Below, piece by piece: positions 60,688 to 64,000 of a stretch of 64,000 bases of DNA. The first letter of the stretch is position 1, and each line of letters opens with the position of its first letter. A program made the translations under genes and the position numbers. This DNA is from Paraspadella gotoi (Eukaryota; Chaetognatha). The stretch lies in contig CM119270.1 of assembly GCA_051294375.1 (NCBI GenBank), positions 4,782,152-4,846,151 of the forward strand, in the 5' to 3' direction. Below the pieces are notes generated by a model. The model had not been told where the DNA came from and did no database searches. It worked only from the letters and a program-made list of their open reading frames with translations.

Positions 60688-63020
60688 GTAGGGGACAGTC
60701 CCTGTTGTGTGCAATCAAAAAGCTAGCTAATGCTAAGTTTTTTGTCTTATGTTTAAAAAAAAAATGCATTTCTTTTTGCAAAGTCTCTTAATCTGCGATA
60801 TGAGCCAGTTGAATCAGAGATAATAGTGGATTCGGCTTGAAAATTCTAAAATATAATTTTCATGCCTACTAAGCTGAGGATTGGCTTGTAGTAGGCTTAA
60901 GAAATAGAGGGAGTCAAGAGAGAGGGGGTAAAAGATAGTGGATTTTCCCTTCTTCTTAGGTTACAAAGAATGTTTTTTTTTTTTCCTTCACAATGACTGA
61001 CGGTGACAAGGATTCATAAGTTCGGCGAAGGCGATGACTTTTACTAAAAAGTGCAAATTCGCAAGTACAGATTATTTTTTTTTCATTACTATCAAGAGAA
61101 TTTAGGTTATTGATTTGAGCTTCATTTGGATTTCTCTCAAAAAATTTCTTCCGTGACTCGTATGTTTTATAATTTATATCTAGATGTTCATATTTTTATT
61201 AACTCTCGTTTTTTCATGCTTTTGCTATTGTCTCACTACTCCATTAGCATTATTCTGAAAGGACAAGTCGTGTCTATCGTTCTAGCTAATCTGGTCCGGG
61301 ATTGCCATTAATAGCCATTCTCTGTCTGCCCCGGAAAACATATCCTATTACGCCAATGAAATAAGACGATGCATTGATCTCATTGACTTGCACCAAGAGG
61401 CAGAAAGAAAACGAAAAAAACCAGCTGGCACCCGTTCTAACTGAAAAAATGTTCTTATTATTTTTTTCTTCACACAAAAAAAAATTATGCTTGCTCTCAG
61501 GTATTATTTTCACGCCCGCTTATTTTGTTACATGAACGGTTTTAGGCTGAATAACTTTGACATTGACCAATCTAACTTTTGATTCATTTGAAAAACTAAT
61601 TTTTTTTTTTACATTGAAATATTATAATCAACATATTTTTTTTGACAAAAGTTCAAATAACAAGACAAAAACTCGCTTTCAAATTATCATTTGTACTCGA
61701 GTTACAGAGCTTGCCGTCTCAGAATTTCTAGACGAATGCTACTGTACATTCTAAAATCGTCATCCGGTCGTGATCTAAACCATCCTTCGTGTCTAAAAAC
61801 GCTCTGCCAATAAAATTTATTCTGACAGGGATTCTTTGAATCAAAACCTATGTCACAATTCCCGCGATTCGGATCGATAATAAATGAAAAGTTTGTAAGG
61901 TCGTTTGAATTAACAGTAGTTGCGGATGCAATGGCCAAAATCGATTTAATCACTTCTCAATCTGTGCTTAGGAACAAGTTGTCATTACGTTTCCAATTGT
62001 AACTCAAATGGAAAATTGGAAGTCGAAGGGGCGCCGAATATCTCTCTTCCCAAATCTATTTTCAATCTGTACCATTCTATGTCCAGCAAAGTAAGCGTAA
62101 TGCCTCAATGTTGTGAGAGGCAAAACATCCAACTTATCAACACCAGCTACCCAAGCTATGCATGCATATACGTCATTTTGTTATCTCGTAACTTCAAATG
62201 TGGGGAATCCAACAATTCGCGGAGTGCGTTGATTTTAAAAAATCCTGAATCCATTAGGTAGTGCTTTAGAACACCTATAAACCATCCATGTGTCTCTCCA
62301 TACTGGTATCCCCGAACCAATAAGATATGACTTCACGTCTTCCAGCTTAAAAGCTTGTCTAACCAGCTCTTTGAACAAGCTCAAGGATTCTTTGATTGTA
62401 AGTTTAGAAAATGATTTCACTAATCTTGGTCCAAGTATTCACTTTTCGGTATCATCACCCTTATACTTGTGCTCTTTATCTACAAATCTTTTGAATTGAT
62501 CAAAGACCCTCATCATTCAACTCAATGCACAATTTGCCATGTTTTAACATTATCTTTACCTAAATATTGTATAAATTTTTCTGAAGTGATTTCCTTATCA
62601 ATTACAGTAATTCCATACTCAATTTTACTTTTTTTTTCCAATGACTGACAATCGCGTAAATCTTCCCTAAAAGATGAACAAATGTTTGATTTACAGTAGA
62701 AGAAAACACCTTAATGTTCTCCAGTTGGTTCATCAATTGTTATTTTGAAATCTTTGTCTCTATGAAGAAATCACCAGTAGGTTGTAGATGAAATCAGAAG
62801 CAATACTAAGATTGCTCTACTAATGATGTTTGTTGACAAAGCTCGCCTCTATGATAAACAAATAAACCATGATAAAAAAAAAATTAAGCCACTCTTTCAA
62901 TATTCCCCACCCTCGCCATCCCCCCTTACCCCCTCTCCACCTTCTTTCCATGGCCAAATAAAGCACAAAGAATTGATAGATCAAGAAATAAGTACAACTC
63001 AAATTAGTGCTTCGAAGGAC
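60688..63020 (-). repeat. Segment copy C
   Basis: Begins mid-unit at the word GTCCCTGTTGTGTGCAATCA (as in copy D at 53135) and runs through to the CCCCACCCTCGCCATC landmark shared with copy B. The first 750 bases have dense indels. From about 61500 on it is close to A and B. The 83-codon block at 61702-61953 is intact; the block at 62235-62600 is frameshifted. Confidence 0.8.
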
Positions 63021-64000
63021 TCTTTTTATTTTGGGCATTTGGAACTTTGTGGAGGATCTGCACTGCTAATTGTCTCATAGTCACATGAGGTTGTTGACGC
63101 AGGATTTCCTGTGATTTCTGGTCTTAGTTGTTAAAGTGGTGGCAAAATAGAGAATCTTTTTTTTTCTAATTTTTGTTTATGATGTTTTGATATAATTTAG
63201 ATCATTTTTTGTTGGATTTTTGTTTTTTATACTTTTTTTCTTCATTATCTTTCTTCTTATTCTTTTGGTTTTATTTTCTCTCTATAAATTTACCCTATCC
63301 AAATTGTTTGTTTTGGGTTTTAATCCTTATGGTTTTTTTAATAAGTACCCGGTCTTGGCTTTCCTTCATAAGGTCCAGGGAAACTATATTCTTTCCTATA
63401 ATAATGAATGGAAATGATTGAATATGGCCCATGTGTGGGAGCGGAACTCGGTAAATGGTCTATTCCCTTCTATATTTCAAAAAAAAATTTTTGAAAGTTT
63501 TGTTTTACCATCATATTTTTTAATTTATTTGCCATACTGTGCTCAAATACTTGAACGAAAATATTTTTTTTCTCAAGTAAAAATTATCTAACATTACTGG
63601 TCTAATGGTAAACCACTGTGTTAGCGAAAAAAAAATTTATTTATTAATTATGTCCATAGTTGCTAATTATGATAATTAGTATTTTATTTTTTATTATTAG
63701 TTACACTTTTTTATTATTAAGAATTAATAGTTTTTGATGCAATTTTTATTCTCTAATCAAATTATATTTTTTTTATAATTAACTAAAATAGTAATTTAAT
63801 ATATTACTATATAAATTGATTGATAAATACTAATTTTTTTAAAAAGTTAAAGCCAAACTATGGAAAATATTAACTGAATTAAAATATATATTTTTTTAAA
63901 TTGGATAACCGCTTTAATAAACATCGCAGAGATCCAAACTCAAGAATAAAATCGGATCAAAACGACTAAAGTAAAAATCAGCAAGGAAGAGAATGAACTC
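63021..64000. other. AT-rich end of window, nothing recognised
   Basis: T-rich then A-rich sequence with no coding or repeat signal that I can support. Confidence 0.6.

Overview
The window is nuclear DNA from an animal, probably an invertebrate (a protostome is my best guess; I cannot place it further). Genes have GT-AG introns, coding exons are GC/CpG-rich against AT-rich introns, and the sequence is saturated with (GA)n/(CT)n microsatellites, minisatellites, tRNA-derived fragments and fold-back elements. There is no sign of bacterial or organellar gene organisation.

The one gene I can name with confidence is a complete PACS gene (phosphofurin acidic cluster sorting protein, the PACS1/PACS2 family) on the + strand. 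I could join 24 coding exons (19368-19492 through 42403-42611). All splice phases fit and the total is 4356 nt, or 1451 codons plus a TGA stop. The order of conserved blocks follows vertebrate PACS: cargo-binding region, acidic autoregulatory cluster, FVALL block, STPKP block, basophilic kinase site, and C-terminal PACS domain ending in FFQLASQW and KHFP. The protein is roughly half as long again as vertebrate PACS because of Ala/Ser/Pro/Gln-rich insertions, mainly in exons 2, 10 and 11.

Layout: 1-9.4 kb is non-coding, with long purine microsatellites and a 680-base gap. 9.4-17.8 kb is a nested set of inverted duplications around three gaps. 17.8-19.4 kb is the upstream flank of PACS. 19.4-42.6 kb is PACS; its introns hold a 26-bp minisatellite full of AATAAA, tRNA-derived SINEs, a tRNA-Lys fragment, fold-back elements and two fold-backs with hammerhead-like cores. 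42.6-45.8 kb is AT-rich with a fold-back element, a 95-bp tandem repeat and three CCAAT boxes. 45.8-63.0 kb holds four partial copies of one segment that carries minus-strand coding-like pieces of a secreted cysteine-containing protein, two GC-rich islands, and 6.7 kb of anomalous sequence. 63-64 kb is AT-rich with nothing recognisable.

The most unusual signal is in the PACS introns: the 3' ends of exons 5, 7, 15 and 23, together with their splice donors, have been duplicated or tandemly amplified into the following intron. Four of the six gaps are exactly 25 N, and they sit between overlapping or inverted copies with many indels. That pattern suggests long-read gap filling, so the copy structures at 9.4-17.8 kb and 45.8-63 kb need read-level confirmation before biological meaning is attached to them.
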